Source: Actinomycetota bacterium
GTDB taxonomy: Bacteria; Actinomycetota; Actinomycetes; Nanopelagicales; Nanopelagicaceae
Reading direction: 5' to 3'
Length of the DNA stretch: 6,972 bases
Assembly: GCA_010028225.1 (NCBI GenBank)
Contig: RGOY01000064.1
Coordinates: 1-6,972, forward strand
Shown here: piece by piece, positions 6,023-6,972 of the stretch
Numbering within the stretch: the first letter of the stretch is position 1
Layout of the letters: each line of letters begins with the position of its first letter
Made by a program: the position numbers and the translations under genes
Notes under the pieces: model-generated
Database searches by the model: none
What the model was told of the DNA's origin: nothing
What the model saw: only the letters and a program-made list of their open reading frames with translations

Positions 6023-6972
6023 CTATTTGATATTTAGTGTGCGAAACGGAATCAATCGATTGCTTGAAGTCACTCTGAAGGAATCTCCCAGCTTCAAAGA
6101 GGAATCAGGGATAATTACTCCATCACCACTCTCATCAAGAGTCACAAGGCCAATAGTTGTAAGCGAAACGACCCCCTCTGTTTTCCTCCGTAGCTGAACT
6201 TCAATCTTCTTTCCAGCGAGCGATGACTTGAAATCCAGAAGCAGATATTGCATTTTCTCTTGGAACATAAAAAGAACTCTGTTCTGTTCTCGTAAAGCAC
6301 TGTTCACGGCTGTACGAGCAAAAGGACAACTAGGTTGTGCTATAACTTCTGGTGAGGTAGTGAAGCGACTGAGTTGCTTTGCAATGATCGTAAGAGAGCC
6401 GTCTGAATACCTAGTAAAGCCAAATTTTGCGGATCCTCGCAAGGTAACTCCTTGGAGGGACGGCACCGTCTGAGGGCACTTTCCACTCTCGAAAACTAAA
6501 GGTGTTCCGACTTTGCCCCAGGCCCTTAGTTCGAGAGGCTTCAATAGAGTCGAAATCTCTTGGCCATTGATGAGATCCCGCAAGCGCACTTCGACATCAA
6601 GCATCGCTTCACCCACTCCATCGCCACTGATTGCTGAACTCAGATCAAGCGTCGCTGGGAATTTTGTCGCCCCGGCTGGAATGAACAATGTTGAAATCAT
6701 GCCGCTTGCATTTCCTGATGCCTGAAAAGTGATGACTAAATCTCGGTCCGGGAAGTAGGTAGTTCGATATGGAAGTACGGCAGTGACAGTGTCTGGCACA
6801 TCGATGCGGTCATCTGCGGATGTGCTACTTGCAACGCCTGATCCATTCGATGAAGCAGCTGAAGGCGTTGGATCTGAAGATGGACTTGCACTAGGTGTTG
6901 GTGTTGGTGTTGGTGTTGGTGTTGGTGTTGGTGTTGGTGTTGGTGTTGGTGTTGGTGTTGGTGTTGGTGTTG
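6023..6972 (-). CDS. Secreted or surface protein with Thr-Pro repeat linker, family not recognised (5' end outside window)
   Basis: The frame is open from the right edge to the TAG at 6023-6025, giving 315 visible residues. From the N-terminal side it begins with 13 Thr-Pro dipeptides (coding repeat at 6894-6971), then a roughly 40-residue Ser/Ala/Pro/Thr-rich stretch (about 6800-6893), then a domain of about 255 residues rich in alternating beta-like strands (for example L-V-I-T-F-Q-A-S-G and K-K-I-E-V-Q-L-R-R-K). It has just two cysteines (codons 6476-6478 and 6326-6328), which could form a disulfide outside the cell. There is no C-terminal membrane helix or sortase motif. A signal peptide or N-terminal membrane anchor would be expected beyond the window. 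A GTG at 6799 is in frame, but the compositional continuity upstream argues it is internal. I do not recognise the family. It is the first visible gene of the operon, 3 nt before the phosphoribosyltransferase. Confidence 0.75.
   Translation of the reverse strand, partial: TPTPTPTPTPTPTPTPTPTPTPTPTPSASPSSDPTPSAASSNGSGVASSTSADDRIDVPDTVTAVLPYRTTYFPDRDLVITFQASGNASGMISTLFIPAGATKFPATLDLSSAISGDGVGEAMLDVEVRLRDLINGQEISTLLKPLELRAWGKVGTPLVFESGKCPQTVPSLQGVTLRGSAKFGFTRYSDGSLTIIAKQLSRFTTSPEVIAQPSCPFARTAVNSALREQNRVLFMFQEKMQYLLLDFKSSLAGKKIEVQLRRKTEGVVSLTTIGLVTLDESGDGVIIPDSSLKLGDSFRVTSSNRLIPFRTLNIK
6894..6971 (-). repeat. Perfect hexanucleotide tandem repeat (13 x GGTGTT on plus), encoding (Thr-Pro)n
   Basis: Thirteen uninterrupted copies of GGTGTT run to the window edge, and the array may continue beyond it. 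On the coding (minus) strand every unit is ACA CCA in frame, giving alternating Thr and Pro. The unit is a multiple of three, so slippage would change linker length without breaking the frame. The absence of any synonymous change suggests recent expansion. Thr-Pro linkers are typical of extended, possibly O-glycosylated spacers in actinobacterial surface proteins. Confidence 0.97.

Noticed and set aside
6797..6799. GTG 6799 as the start of the repeat-containing protein gene
   Set aside because: The frame stays open to the window edge with a coherent Ser/Thr/Pro linker and the in-frame Thr-Pro repeat, so GTG 6799 is most likely an internal Val codon.
6894..6972. CRISPR-like array
   Set aside because: The units are contiguous 6-mers without spacers, so this is a microsatellite in a coding frame.

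Overview
The window suggests a compact genome of a moderate-GC actinobacterium. By eye the GC is a little under half. Genes are tightly packed with 3-nt gaps or short overlaps, the tRNA-Thr lacks an encoded CCA, and two genes look leaderless. The predicted phosphoribosyltransferase sits beside a dienelactone-hydrolase-like protein, a pairing typical of Actinobacteria. A freshwater planktonic lineage such as the Nanopelagicales (acI) would fit, but that placement is inference.

Layout. Positions 1-529 (minus) hold the N-terminal part of an MFS transporter cut by the left edge. Between it and the next gene are a tRNA-like half (620-661, minus) and an intact tRNA-Thr(UGU) (732-803, minus). A short divergent promoter region (804-864) then precedes a full-length P2-like cation P-type ATPase with a PEEFP motif (865-3360, plus). 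A secreted DUF4397-type protein follows (3429-4130, plus). It ends 3 nt from the end of a convergent minus-strand operon.

That operon reads from the right edge leftwards: a secreted or surface protein of unknown family with a perfect Thr-Pro hexanucleotide repeat (6023-6972, 5' end outside the window); a PRPP-binding phosphoribosyltransferase (5345-6019); an alpha/beta hydrolase of the dienelactone hydrolase type (4609-5364); and a protein of the 'translational machinery/host attachment' eRF1-domain-like family (4134-4637). The spacings are 3 nt, a 20-nt overlap and a 29-nt overlap, so the four genes are probably co-transcribed and at least partly translationally coupled.

The phosphoribosyltransferase and hydrolase are recalled as one fused protein in mycobacteria (Rv0571c and Rv2030c, members of the DosR dormancy regulon), and the eRF1-like family is linked by resemblance to ribosome or stress functions. 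A stress-related cytosolic module is therefore a reasonable but unproven guess. The surface protein at its head is the odd member. I see no insertion sequence, CRISPR array, phage gene or obvious defence system.
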